64,000 nt of DNA from Diplolepis rosae (Eukaryota > Arthropoda > Insecta > Hymenoptera > Diplolepididae): positions 9,310,001 to 9,374,000 of the forward strand of contig JAPYXD010000308.1 in assembly GCA_030998225.1 (NCBI GenBank), read 5' to 3'. Below, piece by piece: positions 25,565 through 36,300 of this stretch. Both the position numbers and the translations under genes were made by a program. Below the pieces are notes generated by a model. The model was not told the origin of the DNA and ran no database searches. It worked only from the letters and a program-made list of their open reading frames with translations. Position 1 is the stretch's first letter, and each line of letters starts with the position of its first letter.

Positions 25565-26110
25565 CTAAAGAAAATAGTCCAACGGTGTTAAATCGCATGA
25601 TCTTTCAAGCCATTTAACATCAAAATTTTTCTGAAATTATTCTTTCACCGAACTTAGTCACCAATAAGATGATTTTTTGACGACTTGTCTGCGATGTTTT
25701 GCCGTCTTATTGAAACCAAAGGTCATTCACATTCATGTTTGGTCACAAAAAGTCAGTTAGCTTGGTGAGATTATGTTCAGAATTCACTGTAACGACCATT
25801 TCACGATTATTTTCAAAGAAAAATGGCCCGATTATCTCACCAGCCCTTAATCCGCACCAACAGTCTTCTCAAAACGATTCACAACGTGGCGAATTGCAGA
25901 CTTAAGGACGTACATGTTGACCAAATCTATTCCGAAGATTACAAAATATATTTTTTACAGAACAGCCGCTTTCATAATAAGTTTGGTCAACCAAAATACG
26001 TTTTTGCGTGGTAAATGATTCAATGACTATAAATGGCATCGCCTTGACATTTCATACCTATGTCAAAAAAAATGACACAAGACATTCATCGAATGCCAAA
26101 TGTTGATTAT
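25565..26110 (-). pseudogene. Second degenerate Tc1/IS630-type transposase
   Basis: On the minus strand, from high to low coordinates: KRILVDQTYYESGCSVKNIF plus RNRFGQHVRP (helix-turn-helix), then AGEIIGPFFFENNREMVVTV, then VNDLWFQ*DGKTSQTSRQK and a worn TPLDYFLWG-like end. The central aspartate neighbourhood (LWFQxDG) is recognisable. Frameshifts and stops are frequent and the region between helix-turn-helix and IIGPFFF is deleted. It abuts the right end of the TTAA element; its own TIRs were not identified. Confidence 0.7.
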
Positions 26111-27279
26111 TGAAACCCTGGCCATCAGCTGGACCACCCTTTACTTTTCATTTAGTTGAAAATAATTTGAAATTTATTGTTTTCACAAAAAAAAGAGTTA
26201 ATAAAGTCAGATTTTTGTTCGATTTAAAAAATAGGTAGTTAATAATTTCATATTAAAAATTAATAATTTTCCCATAACGTTTGGATAATCTTTGGCAAAT
26301 TACTTTCCCTTATGCGTCAAGTCTAAAGATTCCATATACTGTCTATTTTAAGTATAAATGCATTTTGAAATAAATGAAATTATCATTTTTATAGTGTTCT
26401 TCCGAAAGTTCTTTCACTAATTCTTCACGAAAGTTTAAGTAATAAATAATAAATTATGTTTCCATATAAATACCAAAAAATATATAAAAAGTTATACTTT
26501 TCTATACTATTTTATGACCAATTTTATGCAGTTAATACTTTTCTTATATTAATAATTAACCAACTAAATTTCTTTTCTACTGTTTGAAAGTTTATTAAAT
26601 CTCTCAATTTTTCTCAAATGCCTCTATGTCCACGTTCTCTTAAAATTTGCATAATATTCAATAAATTAATGTTCTCCGCGTATATGGAATCTATTCCCAA
26701 TTCCTTTGCGATTCCTATGCGGATGTAATGTTTGTACCCGATTCCTATCTGGTTTGTAACTGAGTAAGACCGAGTAAATAGATTGTACACCTTCACCTCA
26801 ACAACTATCCCCATTTTTTGATGCCTTGTAGGAACCGAATAGAAACCTGGTGAAACAAAGTAGATTCCGTGAAATTTTATTGAATCAGTTTTGACAACCA
26901 TAATCAGAAATGATGAACCTCGTTCTGCACGCTATCCTGATTCATGTCAAGTTTGCAGCACTTGTCTGTAATTGCATGCTTTCCTCAATTGCTACACAAT
27001 ATACTTTTTTTGTGAAAGTTATGTGCGTTTGAACAAAAAGTTTCATTTTAACTTGAAAATTGTGTAAAAAATTGTTCATAACAAAAAAAGTTTGCAATGG
27101 AACGTAAAAAAGATTTTTAAATGTTTTTTTAATTGTGAATATACTTGATAGTATATATAATAAAGAACTTGAAACAGATTTCGTATTTTATTTACTATAT
27201 TCTTATTAAAAAATTTCAAAATTATGCTATTTTTTCCGACCGCTAGAATGACATTACCCCTCAATTGCTAATAGGTAGG
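26111..27279. other. AT-rich spacer with a fragment of the 22.3 kb repeat
   Basis: Mostly AT-rich. At 26614-26900 motifs such as tgtacccgattcctatctgg resemble 22300-22340 (tgtacccggttcctatctgg), so a worn copy of that dispersed repeat is likely. A minus-strand 95-codon frame there has no recognised motif. Confidence 0.4.
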
Positions 27280-28140
27280 AGCTATTCGAAATTTCAAGAA
27301 TTCGAAACTGTTCGAATCCTCAAAATATATAAAAAAAAAACGACCAAATTTGGACCAAAAAACATTACCCAAAATAAACAATCATGAGAAAAACTAACAA
27401 AAAAAGAGGAAAGAAAAAAGATGGCAACCTTCCAAAACCCCTTCCTTCTTTTTCTTTCTTTCGTCCTCTTTTGTCATTATTTCCGACCACCATCTACATA
27501 AAAATAAAATAAAATTATAAACTACTTGTGTGTCTCTTTCTATTAAATACCTAAATGACCCTAAGAGTCATTCAATAAAATGTAAATTGCTTTGCAGAAT
27601 CTAGAAACTTCACGGAATCTTACTGTGAAACATTTCCTTTAAATATAACCCATCATGGTGTCACAACAACCATTGTACTTCACCAAATATGTTTTTAAAT
27701 TTATAGAATATGCTCCCTCTCTTTTTATATATAACATCTCCATAAATTCTCTTTTTCCCTTATTTCCACGTATGTGACAAAACATTTTTTCTGATGTGAT
27801 ATCTATTCTATCTCAATTCCTTTTTTCTCAGGATACCATAAAATCATCTTTTTTTTGTTTAAATGGAAAACATGTAGACAGCAATGATGTTATTGTAGCT
27901 ATTTTTCCCTCTATTTCCTGAGCGTTAATTACCATATTTCTGAAGTTGTTAGTATCTTCTAGTCTGGATTCTATTTCGGTTTTGAATTTTTGCGAAAAAG
28001 GTCCCCAATTACATTATCAAGAGCAGTCTGAAATCTTCTATCTATCCTGTTATTGGTGTTTGCTTTCTGAGCGTTTAATATTTTCTCTCTAAGTTCCCTA
28101 AAACAATCCGCGTATGAAATTACTTTTTTACCATCCCTTT
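27280..28140 (-). mobile_element. Penelope-like element fragment (copy 1)
   Basis: 27280-27800 aligns by eye over several blocks with 29290-29800, the 3' part of the better copy: ttcaagaattcgaaa, aaagaggaaagaaaaaag, gtcattcaataaaat, cagaatctagaaac, ttttatatataacat and aaattctctttttccctta. Coding blocks such as RRFQTALDNVIG on the minus strand near 28000 may be the N-terminal region. No reverse transcriptase motif is present, and many stops occur. Confidence 0.7.
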
Positions 28141-28555
28141 AATATACAGGGTGCGCACGGGCAAGCTGACCGGACATGTAGGGTTATATTGCTTGCTTGC
28201 TCTTGGAAAAATTTGTTGTATTAGTTTAACTTATCGAAGCAGAAACGGACCTTGGGGCAGTATCGATCGAAAAATGGCCGAATTCTGCCCAGGCCTATAA
28301 AATCACTTGATATTTCGCGAATCTGCAGTAAATTTGAAACCATCTTCGACGCCTTTACATTGCTCGTAAGAGTAAACTAAGTTAAGATAGGATTAAAGCT
28401 CAAGTCGAACTGAACTACATGTTTTTTTAGGTTTAATCGTCCTTTTTGTTTTTGAATTAGTGATATTACCCTCCATTGTTAATTCTTAGAAAGATTTGTA
28501 TCGATCAGTCTGGGTATAAAAAGAAGAAACGGAAGACAAAATGTTGTGTTGTCAA
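28141..28555. other. No recognised feature between Penelope pieces
   Basis: Contains acagggtgcgcacgggcaagctgaccgg at 28145 onward, of unknown origin. No reading frame or paired repeat was supported. Confidence 0.35.
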
Positions 28556-28602
28556 GTGCGACGTTTCGTTGGCATAGGTAAGCCAACCTCATCAGGCTTA
28601 AA
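28556..28602 (-). ncRNA. Hammerhead ribozyme motif, conserved core intact
   Basis: On the minus strand, read from 28596: CCTGATGAG, stem II GTTGGC / GCCAAC closed by an 8-base loop, then GAAAC and GTC ending at 28560. This is the CUGANGA..GAA..UH core of a minimal type I hammerhead with a very short stem III, as in Penelope-like terminal repeats. Stem I can pair AAGC with GC..CUU across a small bulge. It lies in the same orientation as the neighbouring Penelope-like copies and would self-cleave after the GTC at 28560 if transcribed. Confidence 0.75.
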
Positions 28603-29299
28603 CTTTATTAAAAACACAGAAAAACACTTGAAAAAAACACATCTTATGAAACCAATAACAAATAAATAATAAGAAAACAAACAATAATTATCATAATAAA
28701 ATAAGTTAAAATAATTTATAAGTGTCATATATCGTTAATTTACCCGTGGATTTTTTAGTGACGGTTGTATCGTTAATCTCCCCATGAAACTTGGTAAGTT
28801 GGTTTGTCCTTACGGTTACAACAATTGGTAGTATTCTCTCTTTCTTAATTAGCAACGGTTGTTCTTCTTACTCCATTTCTGCTTCGGTTTCTTCTTCGGA
28901 GTTTTCGAATATTCCGAATCTGTTCTGAATTGAAATTAGAGTTGGAGATTTATCTACAGATCGATTTCCAAACTTTCGCCTTTTATTGGGTTCGTTATTA
29001 ATTCCGTCTTCCTCGTCCTTTATTTAGCCTCATCTGCCTGCGCACATACGCCTCCCTCTCTTGAGAATCAATCAATCCAATCAGTGCGTAAAACTCTCTT
29101 CCAATCAATCGAATCTGATCCTATTGAACGAGATCGAATGATGCCAATCCAATTCTGATTTAATCGGTCTCTCATTTTCTAATAATGATGGTCTAACCAA
29201 AACTAATCAAAACTCTTAATCTATCCGAAATGGATCTAATAAATCTAATCTGATCAAATGTCAACTGAACTGTATGGAAATTTGTCACCTGATTTAAAA
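28603..29299. other. Probable Penelope-associated spacer, nothing coding recognised
   Basis: AT-rich sequence with a run of gaatctgatc/aatcaatc-like words at 29060-29260. It lies between the hammerhead motif and the 3' end of the RT-bearing copy and may be terminal-repeat or untranslated sequence of that element. Confidence 0.35.
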
Positions 29300-29510
29300 T
29301 TTCAAGAATTCGAAAATAATCGAATCCTCAAAACACTAAAAAGACAACCAAATTGGACCAAAATCACCGCTAGAAAAAAAAACCTTGAGTAAACAAACAA
29401 AAAAGGAGGAAAGAAAAAAGAAGGCAATCTCCCAGAATCCCTTCTTTCTTTCGTCCTCTTTTGTTTTTATTACCTACCACCATTTACATAAATAAATCAA
29501 AAATATCGCC

Positions 29511-29545
29511 GACGTTTCGGTGCTCTTCCAGCACCCTCTTCAAAG
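29511..29545 (-). ncRNA. Hammerhead-like motif, core altered
   Basis: Minus strand: TTTGAAGAG, stem GGTGCT / AGCACC with loop GGAAG, then GAAACGTC. It has the same architecture as the 28.56 kb motif, but the core C of CUGANGA is U, which should weaken cleavage. It sits just after the endonuclease coding end, where a Penelope-like terminal-repeat ribozyme is expected. Confidence 0.6.
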
Positions 29546-29677
29546 CTGTAACACTAAAGAAAATAAAAATATTCCTTCCTCCTAAGCACCTGAAAGATCG
29601 CAAGGGTCATTCAATAAAATTTAAATTGTTTCGCAGAATCTAGAAACCTCAAGGATATTTACTGTCGAACTTTGTCT

Positions 29678-31020
29678 TTAAAGATAACTTATCATGCTGT
29701 TATAATAGCCTTTGTTCGTAACCAAATCTCTTTTTAAATTTATAGAATATGTTCCCTCTCTTTTTATATATAACATTTCCATAAATTCTCTTTTTCCCTT
29801 ATTACTTTCCGAGTATAAAATCTCTACATAGTTCCAGTCAAAGTCATGATCAGCGTATTCCTTTCTATGACGAGACAAAACATTATGATAATTACACTTT
29901 CTCCCAAGATTCTTTTTGTGTTCTTCTACTCAAGTATTAAGAAGTCTGCCCGTTTGTCTTACATAAGTTACTTTAAACGTTTTACAAATCAGTTTGTATA
30001 TCACACCACTTTTTTCTAATCTATTTAAGATGTCTTTACCCAAAGTTATAAGTCCTTCCATCCCAAACGGTATTCCAAAAATTTTATGGATTTGAAATTT
30101 TTTTAACATAGATTGAATTGTTTTTGAAATTTGACCAAAATATGGAAGAACAATAGTGTTATTTTTATCAAAATTTTCGCTTTGTGTATCCGTGTCTACG
30201 TTTCTACTCTTTCTATTTTTAATTTGTTGAATTCTAATTCTTATATGGTTTTTAATCGAATCTTGTGGGTAGTGATTAAAAAATGAAATTTTTCTAACAA
30301 CTTCTAAATTTTCTGAATGGAATGATTCATGAGACAAACAAACAGCTCTGTCAACTAGATTTTTAATAGCGACTTTATTTTAAAAGGGATGATTTGAGAT
30401 GAAATTTAACATTCTACCAGAATATGTACTCTTTCTGTACCAATTTGACACTATTTTAACATTATCAAGTTTAATTATTTCCAAGTCCAAAAAACTAATT
30501 CTATTGTTTCATTTCATTTCATGGGTAAATTGAATTCTTGGGTGATGGTCATTGAAAGTATCTATAACTTTTGCAACTTATATAAAGGTACACACAATAA
30601 AGTATCATCAACATATCTAAAATAAAAGGGCACAACAAACTCCAACCTCTCAAAGACAGTTTTTTCCAATCCTTCCATGACTATTTCAGCCAACATTGGA
30701 GAAATAACAGAATCTATTGGAGTACCAAACTTTTGTTTATAGAATTTGCCATTGAATTTTAATTTAGTAGAATTCATAATGAAATCTAATCCTTTGAGAA
30801 ACTCTTTTTTATCTAATTTTGTATGTGATTTAACTTTTATCCATCTATTTGAAACAGCTTTTTTGACCAAATCCAACGGAATGTTCGGAAACATTGCAAC
30901 AACATCCAAAGAAATCATTACATGACCATCAGGTATCGTCTTTGTGACTATAATCTTTCGAAATTTCCAACTATTTTTAACAGTATAATTTGACTTTGAT
31001 AATGAATTTTTAAGTATCAT
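29678..31020 (-). pseudogene. Penelope-like reverse transcriptase / GIY-YIG polyprotein pseudogene
   Basis: The best frame (31020-30562) contains MISLDVVAMFPNIPLDL (first catalytic aspartate of the RT), a QKFGTPIDSVISPMLAEIV block and the polymerase motif RYVDDTLL (YVDD). After a break come FLDLEI and STYSGRMLNFISNHP, typical of the post-palm region. 30337-29930 holds the linker and the GIY-YIG start: SGVIYKLICKTFK then VTYVRQTGRLL (usual pattern: YxIxC..YIGQTgR). The last block (29878-29678) has DHDFDWNYVEIL and ..REFMEMLYIKRE, the nuclease's C-terminal helices. Several in-frame stops and shifts make it inactive. The N-terminal domain is missing. Confidence 0.9.
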
Positions 31021-31050
31021 ATCAAAACTTTCTTCTATTATAAAAATAAT

Positions 31051-31319
31051 AGGACATAAGGGACGAATAGCATTATGAAATACGAGCGAGTCGCAGCGAA
31101 TTGACGAGTATTTACGGTACTGCAGTTTTAATGTTATTTAGCGTTATTTTTTTTATTAAGAGAAAAAATACTCAAAATACACTGTTTGATTCGGAATCGA
31201 CTCATGAGTGAAAACCCCCTCGACGGATACATGAAATTAAGCCTGGATTTATCTGCGTAAGATAAGAACGCTCCCCCAATCTAAAGGAATCATTAAAAAT
31301 TAATTTTTTCATCTAAGCC
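31051..31319. other. Junction between Penelope-like element and NUMT
   Basis: Short nuclear-looking sequence; no feature recognised. Mitochondrial-type AT richness begins near 31320. Confidence 0.35.
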
Positions 31320-31415
31320 TAAATCTTTACGAAAATTATTATCAAAATATAATTTATAAAGAATATTAATTTTGGAAATTAAATGAATAAAAATTTTATT
31401 ATTTTGTAAAATAAA

Positions 31416-32597
31416 ATGAAAATTATATTTTATAATAATAATATTAATCTAATTAAAAAATCAATTATAAATTTACCAACACCATTAAATATTAATATTA
31501 TATGAAATTTTGGTTCAATTTTAGGAGTGATTTTAATAATTCAAATTATTTCAGGATTCTTACTTTCAATCCATTATACCCCCCATATTGAATTAGCATT
31601 TAATAGAATTATCCACATAATACATGATATTAATTATGGATGAATTACACGATTAATTCATATAAATGGAGCTTCTTTTTTCTTTTTTTGTTTATTTATA
31701 CATATTGGTCGAGGAATTTATTACAACTCATATATATTAAAATTAACCTGAATTTCAGGATCATTAATTTTTTTACTAACTATAGCAACAGCTTTTTTAG
31801 GATATGTTCTTCCATGAGGACAAATATCATACTGAGGTGCTACAGTAATTACAAATTTAATATCTGCCATTCCATTTATTGGAAATATAGTTGTTGAATG
31901 AATCTGAGGAGGATTTAGTATTAATAATGCCACTTTAAATCGATTTTATTCATTTCACATTATTTTACCCTCAATTATTACTTTAATTGTAATAATTCAT
32001 TTAATAACACTACATAAAACTGGATCAAATAACCCAATTGGACTAAATAGAAATTATTATAAAATCCCATTTCATATTTATTTTACAATCAAAGATATTA
32101 TAGGATTTTTAATTATAATTTTTATACTATTAATAATATGCTTTTTGTACCCTTACACTTTAGGTGATTCAGAAAATTTTAATATTTCAAACCCAATAAT
32201 TACCCCAATTCACATTTAACCAGAATGATACTTTTTATTTGCTTATGCAATTTTACGATCAATCCCAAATAAATTAGGAGGAGCAATTGCATTACTATTA
32301 TCAGTATTAATTATTTTAATTTTACCAATTTATAACCTTAATAAAATACAATCATCTAACTTTTATCTAATAAATAAAATTACATTTTGATTATTTGTCA
32401 ATGTTGTAATTCTATTAACATGAATTGGAATAAACCCTGTAGAAACCCCATTCATTACTCTTGATCAAGTCTTAACTTTAATTTACTTTTTATACTATTT
32501 AATTAATCCATTAATTTTTATAAAATGAGATAATATATTAATATTAAATATATTAATATTATATCTTAATTTTAACCCTTATTTTCCCATTGTATAA
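31416..32597 (+). pseudogene. cytb: Cytochrome b (mitochondrial), nearly full length NUMT copy
   Basis: In the invertebrate mitochondrial code, 393 codons run from ATG 31416 to TAA 32595. Visible family blocks: LPTPLNIN near the N-terminus, [71 protein letters not shown], then [21 protein letters not shown]. Haem-binding His neighbourhoods are present. One change breaks it: codon 268 is TAA (HI*PEW) where CAA (HIQPEW) is expected. Otherwise the frame is intact, so transfer seems fairly recent or the copy was well preserved. No nuclear expression is expected because of TGA and AGA use. Confidence 0.95.
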
Positions 32598-32668
32598 ATA
32601 CTTATTATAAATACTTATTTAATATTTAAAGAATTTGAAAATCTTTCTGTGGAAAAAATGACGCTTTC

Positions 32669-32739
32669 GACTGCGCTGGGATTCGAGCCCAGGTCTTTCG
32701 ATTGCCGGTCGACTGCTCTAACCACTGAGCTACACAGGC
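32669..32739 (-). tRNA. tRNA-like sequence (Ala GGC-like), unit 1, probably SINE head or pseudo-tRNA
   Basis: Acceptor GCCTGTG / CGCAGTC pairs 6 of 7 (one C-T mismatch, one wobble). D stem GCTC/GAGC, T stem CTGGG/CCCAG with loop CTCGAAT. The anticodon stem pairs 4 of 5 around loop CCGGCAA, giving GGC, but universal U33 is C, so a working tRNA is doubtful. Confidence 0.6.
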
Positions 32740-33007
32740 GTCCGACATCTCTTTCTCCACAGGAAGATCTCCTTATATCGCCTAGTGGCTCAGCCTTGCG
32801 GCTGTAAATGATTTCAAATTAATTAGTTGAGTTTGAAATTTTTGTCACTGCCTACATTATCGGAGGATCACTAGTCGCGTATCAGATAGGATACGTTGTC
32901 GACAGGTGTCCTCGTAGACAATTTCAAACTCTTATATCGCAAATAATGCAAATAAATTCAATATTTAAAGAATTTGAAAATCTTTCTGTGGAAAAAATGA
33001 CGCTTTC

Positions 33008-33078
33008 GACTGCGCTGGGATTCGAGCCCAGGTCTTTCGATTGCCGGTCGACTGCTCTAACCACTGAGCTACACAGGC
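33008..33078 (-). tRNA. tRNA-like sequence, unit 2
   Basis: Same sequence and fold as 32669-32739, offset by exactly 339 bp. Confidence 0.6.
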
Positions 33079-33308
33079 GTCCGACATCTCTTTCTCCACA
33101 GGAAGATCTCCTTATATCGCCTAGTGGCTCAGCCTTGCGGCTGTAAATGATTTCAAATTAATTAGTTGAGTTTGAAATTTTTGTCACTGCCTACATTATC
33201 GGAGGATCACTAGTCGCGTATCAGATAGGATACGTTGTCGACAGGTGTCCTCGTAGACAATTTCAAACTCTTATATCGCAAATAATGCAAATAAATTCAA
33301 TATTTAAA

Positions 33309-33367
33309 GATCCTCCGATAATGTAGGCAGTGACAAAAATTTCAAACTCAACTAATTAATTTGAAAT
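33309..33367 (-). repeat. 59 bp inverted fragment of the 339 bp unit
   Basis: gatcctccgataatgtaggc..tttgaaat is the reverse complement of the segment at about 32811-32869. It follows directly after the start of a third unit (aatatttaaaga), so the tandem array ends in a template-switch-like inversion. Confidence 0.9.
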
Positions 33368-33469
33368 AAATACTTATTATAAATATTTATTATAAATAGA
33401 AAAACTTTTAAATTTTCATTTAAACTATCTATTAAATTAATAAAATTCATTATATTAAATTAATTTTAA

Positions 33470-34189
33470 TTATTTATTAAATAAAGTCCTTTCGTACAAA
33501 TATTTAAAATTATTTTTATAGATTTTATAGATTAATTAATTTCATTGAGCAGATTAGACTTTAAATTCATACCTTAAAGACATGTTTTTAATAAACAGGT
33601 AAATATAAAATTTTGCCTAATTCATTAACTTAATATTTCATTTATTATCAATAAATTAACATAAAATATTTTACTAATTTAATCATTATTTTTAAATTTA
33701 CATTATTAAAATTTAAATTTTAATAAAACAATTAAAATATCATTAATAAATAATTAAAATTAAATTTTATTATTAATTTAAATTAGTATACACTTTCAAA
33801 AAATTAAAGATTTAAATTATATTTAAAAAAACTTATTAAATTTATTTATAATATATTATTTTAAAGCTAATCCCATAAAATATTTAAACTTATTCATCTA
33901 TAAAAAAAAATAATATTTTTATAAATTAATAAACTTATGAATTAAATTCATTTCTTAAAAAATTAGATATTATTAATTACGAATGACATTTAATCTCTAA
34001 AATTTAATTATTAATAATTATAATACATTAACTAAAATTAAATTTTAACTCAATTAATTTCGAAATATTTAATATTAATTAAAATATTTTAATTAACCCT
34101 GATACAAAAGGTAATAAAAATTAATTAATCTTTCTACATAATAAATTATATATATATATATTATTAAATATTATCTTTTACAATACTAT
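33470..34189 (-). pseudogene. rrnL: Mitochondrial 16S rRNA, internally deleted NUMT copy
   Basis: On the minus strand, from 5' to 3': TACCTTTTGTATCAGGGTT (near 34110), CCTGTTTATTAAAAACATGTC (near 33590), AAAGTCTAATCTGCTCA, then within about 60 bp TTTGTACGAAAGGA, the sarcin-ricin-loop region near 33490. Normally several hundred bases, including the peptidyl-transferase centre, separate the last two, so this copy has a large internal deletion. Confidence 0.85.
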
Positions 34190-34362
34190 TGTAACGTCCT
34201 GTCACTTACCTTTTACTATTATTAAATTAATTCCCCTCGTTTTTGATCGGTGAAGAAATCCAAAGAATTTCTAAACCGAAACAGGGTGAGGGAAAGCTAA
34301 CAACAAATAAATATTCAACGAATTTACAATTATTAACCTTTATTATGATTCTACAATAAAAC

Positions 34363-34364
<2 letters not shown>

Positions 34365-34419
<55 letters not shown>
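34365..34419. repeat. (GA)n microsatellite
   Basis: About 55 bp of uninterrupted GA dinucleotides inside the LTR-like element. Confidence 0.98.
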
Positions 34420-34421
<2 letters not shown>

Positions 34422-34779
34422 TCTAAAAATTCCTCCTGGGGTAAATGTTGAATGACTTACTTGTAGTTTAATCCACTCTGGAACCACTGATATTCCAAAT
34501 AAAAACTTGCAACGTCACAATTGTAACACTCCGGTATTTCCACGAACTTGGGGAGTGTGTAATAATTTCCCTTAGGTGAATAACTGGACCACTTGATACG
34601 GCGAAGGAAAATGCTGACGATGTGTTGAAGAAATCTACCAGAGTACTGTAGATTCTCCTTGAAGGAACTTGAATGGTTGACGAAGACTTTTTGGGGAAAC
34701 CGACTCCGCGATGAGAAACTGTTGAAGACTGATAAAAAACTTGAGGAAGACTTATGAGAACTTGACGAAGAACTGGTAC

Positions 34780-34865
34780 CGACGACGACTGACGAAAAAC
34801 TGGAGAAGACTGGAGGAAGACTGAAGAAAAACTGGAGGAAGACTGGAGGAAGACTGACGAAAAAC
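34780..34865. repeat. Short purine-rich tandem repeat
   Basis: Units of about 12-14 bp such as ctggaggaaga and ctgacgaaaaa recur imperfectly. They explain the low-complexity open frames on the opposite strand. Confidence 0.7.
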
Positions 34866-35736
34866 TGACTGATTCGCAAGAAAGCACCTGCTTTTATGCA
34901 CAAATCTACCCTGGCGAATACTCCCATGAGGGTTACTTGCCTAGCGCGTGGAAAACCTAGTTCCTTGACTTCCAGTTCCATACATCAAGAAAAGGGGAAA
35001 CATATTTTCAACTTGCCCTTCTCTTGGGTTCCCCTACGTTCCTTTTTTCCTTGATATGATTCATCTTTTTAATTTTCATCCTTTGCTGCGCCGATCCATA
35101 TTCTTGCGTACTTAAGACATTCCGATGGGGTTCCCTTGCTAACACCCTTATTGGGGTTACGATGTTTCATTCATAAATGTTCTCTATTTATAAATTTACT
35201 ATTTCTCTCTCCCTATTACAATTTTGCTATCGTACATTCTATTTCGTATAATCAAAATTCTTTCAAAACATATTCTTCGTGCAAGTTTTATTATGAAATC
35301 TTTTTATTAGCTTTACATGTTTAATATTATAAATAAATACACGATGACTTTTACGACTCCCGAACTTGGATTTTAAATTGTCCCGGTCGAATTTTATTAA
35401 TCTCAAATTCAGAGATTTTCGAAGTTAAATTGAAATGCCGCACTGGACTATTGTCGCGAGACCGGTTATAAATCCGAAGGAAAATTTAAGTGTCGAACTA
35501 GACGAAGAATTTACTGACTGCTTTCTCTTTGTGTGGGCCTCTTTTATATTTTTTCATACAAATTGACGGTCAGCGAAAATCGTGACGTAGTCATATCTTC
35601 TTAGACGAGAAGGGGCCCTATACTGCTCCCTACTTCCCCTACTCCCTATTCCCCTTTATCGATTTTCTCATAGATTTCTTAACTCAATCCAGCCTGTGTG
35701 TATTATATACATTCAAATACGTCGCGGGACGTGACA

Positions 35737-36210
35737 ATAAAATGAATTAACATTTATAAATCAAATATTTTTAATTTAAATAATAAGAAAAATTCTTATT
35801 ATTATTTTTTATATTCAATCTAATAAATTTTTTATACATACCCCCCATATCATTTCATTCTAGATAATATATTAGGCCCAATTTAATAATATTTAGGGTA
35901 AATATTATTTTTATTAATTATTTTATTTTATTATAATATATTTTTATTTTATTTATTTATTTTTTTTCCTAATAATATTTATAAAAAAAATCAGTCCCCC
36001 ACCCCAAAATCATCAAAAACCAAACATTTTGGGCCAAAACCCAAACATCTTTTAACCAAAAATTAAATATAATCCCAAATTAAAATTATTATAAATTAAA
36101 AAAATAAAAATTAAATAATTTTATAAAAAAAATTAAAATTCAATAAATAAATAAATTACAAAACTATTAAATTATTAACAAATCATAATAAATATTTAAA
36201 ACATTTAAAT
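35737..36210. other. AT-rich mitochondrial-type sequence, unassigned
   Basis: Continues the NUMT with long A/T runs and a C-rich patch (cagtcccccaccccaaaatc at 35990). Possibly control region or decayed rRNA/NADH-dehydrogenase sequence; no gene could be assigned. Confidence 0.4.
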
Positions 36211-36281
36211 AAAGTTAATAGAAAATTTAAATTTCTATATAATATTTTCAAAATAATTACTTTATCAAGTTCATTAACTTT
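36211..36281 (-). tRNA. trnS2: Mitochondrial tRNA-Ser(UGA), NUMT copy
   Basis: Minus strand: acceptor AAAGTTA / TAACTTT, then ATGAACTTG, anticodon loop TTTGAAA (UGA) with a mostly paired stem, and T-arm region AGAAATTTAAATTTTCT. This matches the usual insect trnS2 layout, including AGTTAATGAACTTGA at the 5' end. Confidence 0.75.
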
Positions 36282-36300
36282 AAATTAAAAAATTTATTAA

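Larger units (their letters stand above)
29300..31050 (-). mobile_element. Penelope-like retroelement (copy 2) with RT and GIY-YIG endonuclease
   Basis: A minus-strand element whose coding part runs from about 31020 down to 29678, followed by a hammerhead-like motif at 29511-29545 and a 3' region shared with copy 1. Penelope-like elements are telomerase-related retroelements with a C-terminal GIY-YIG nuclease and self-cleaving motifs in terminal repeats. The upstream boundary is uncertain; nothing beyond 31050 was recognised. Confidence 0.9.
32621..33298 (-). repeat. Two tandem 339 bp units with a tRNA-like core (SINE-like)
   Basis: Units 32621-32959 and 32960-33298 appear identical. Each has a minus-strand tRNA-like module with Pol III A-box-like TAGCTCAGTGGTTAGAGC and B-box-like GGCTCGAATCCC, then a non-tRNA body. 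The pair sits just after the NUMT cytb stop. Perfect identity suggests a very recent duplication or an assembly duplication. The plus-strand reading around the tRNA region gives the familiar false peptide GFEPRSFDCRSTALTTELHR. Confidence 0.9.
34190..35736. mobile_element. LTR-like insertion in the NUMT (1.55 kb)
   Basis: Begins TGTAACGTCCTGTCAC and ends GTCGCGGGACGTGACA, giving TG..CA ends and a short inverted repeat TGT(A/C)ACGTCC, as in solo LTRs. Both flanks are mitochondrial-type sequence. No convincing 4-5 bp target duplication is visible, so the solo-LTR reading is provisional. Minus-strand open frames of 139 and 174 codons at 34457-34981 are Ser/Phe-rich and arise from purine-rich short tandem repeats, so they are not counted as genes. 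Confidence 0.55.

Noticed and set aside
32946..33146. 66-codon ORF with the widely seen peptide GFEPRSFDCRSTALTTELHR
   Set aside because: It is the antisense translation of a tRNA-like sequence; the RNA fold explains the sequence.
34457..34981. 174-codon Ser/Phe-rich minus-strand protein
   Set aside because: Produced by short purine-rich tandem repeats in an LTR-like element; an overlapping frame is equally open, and there is no domain.
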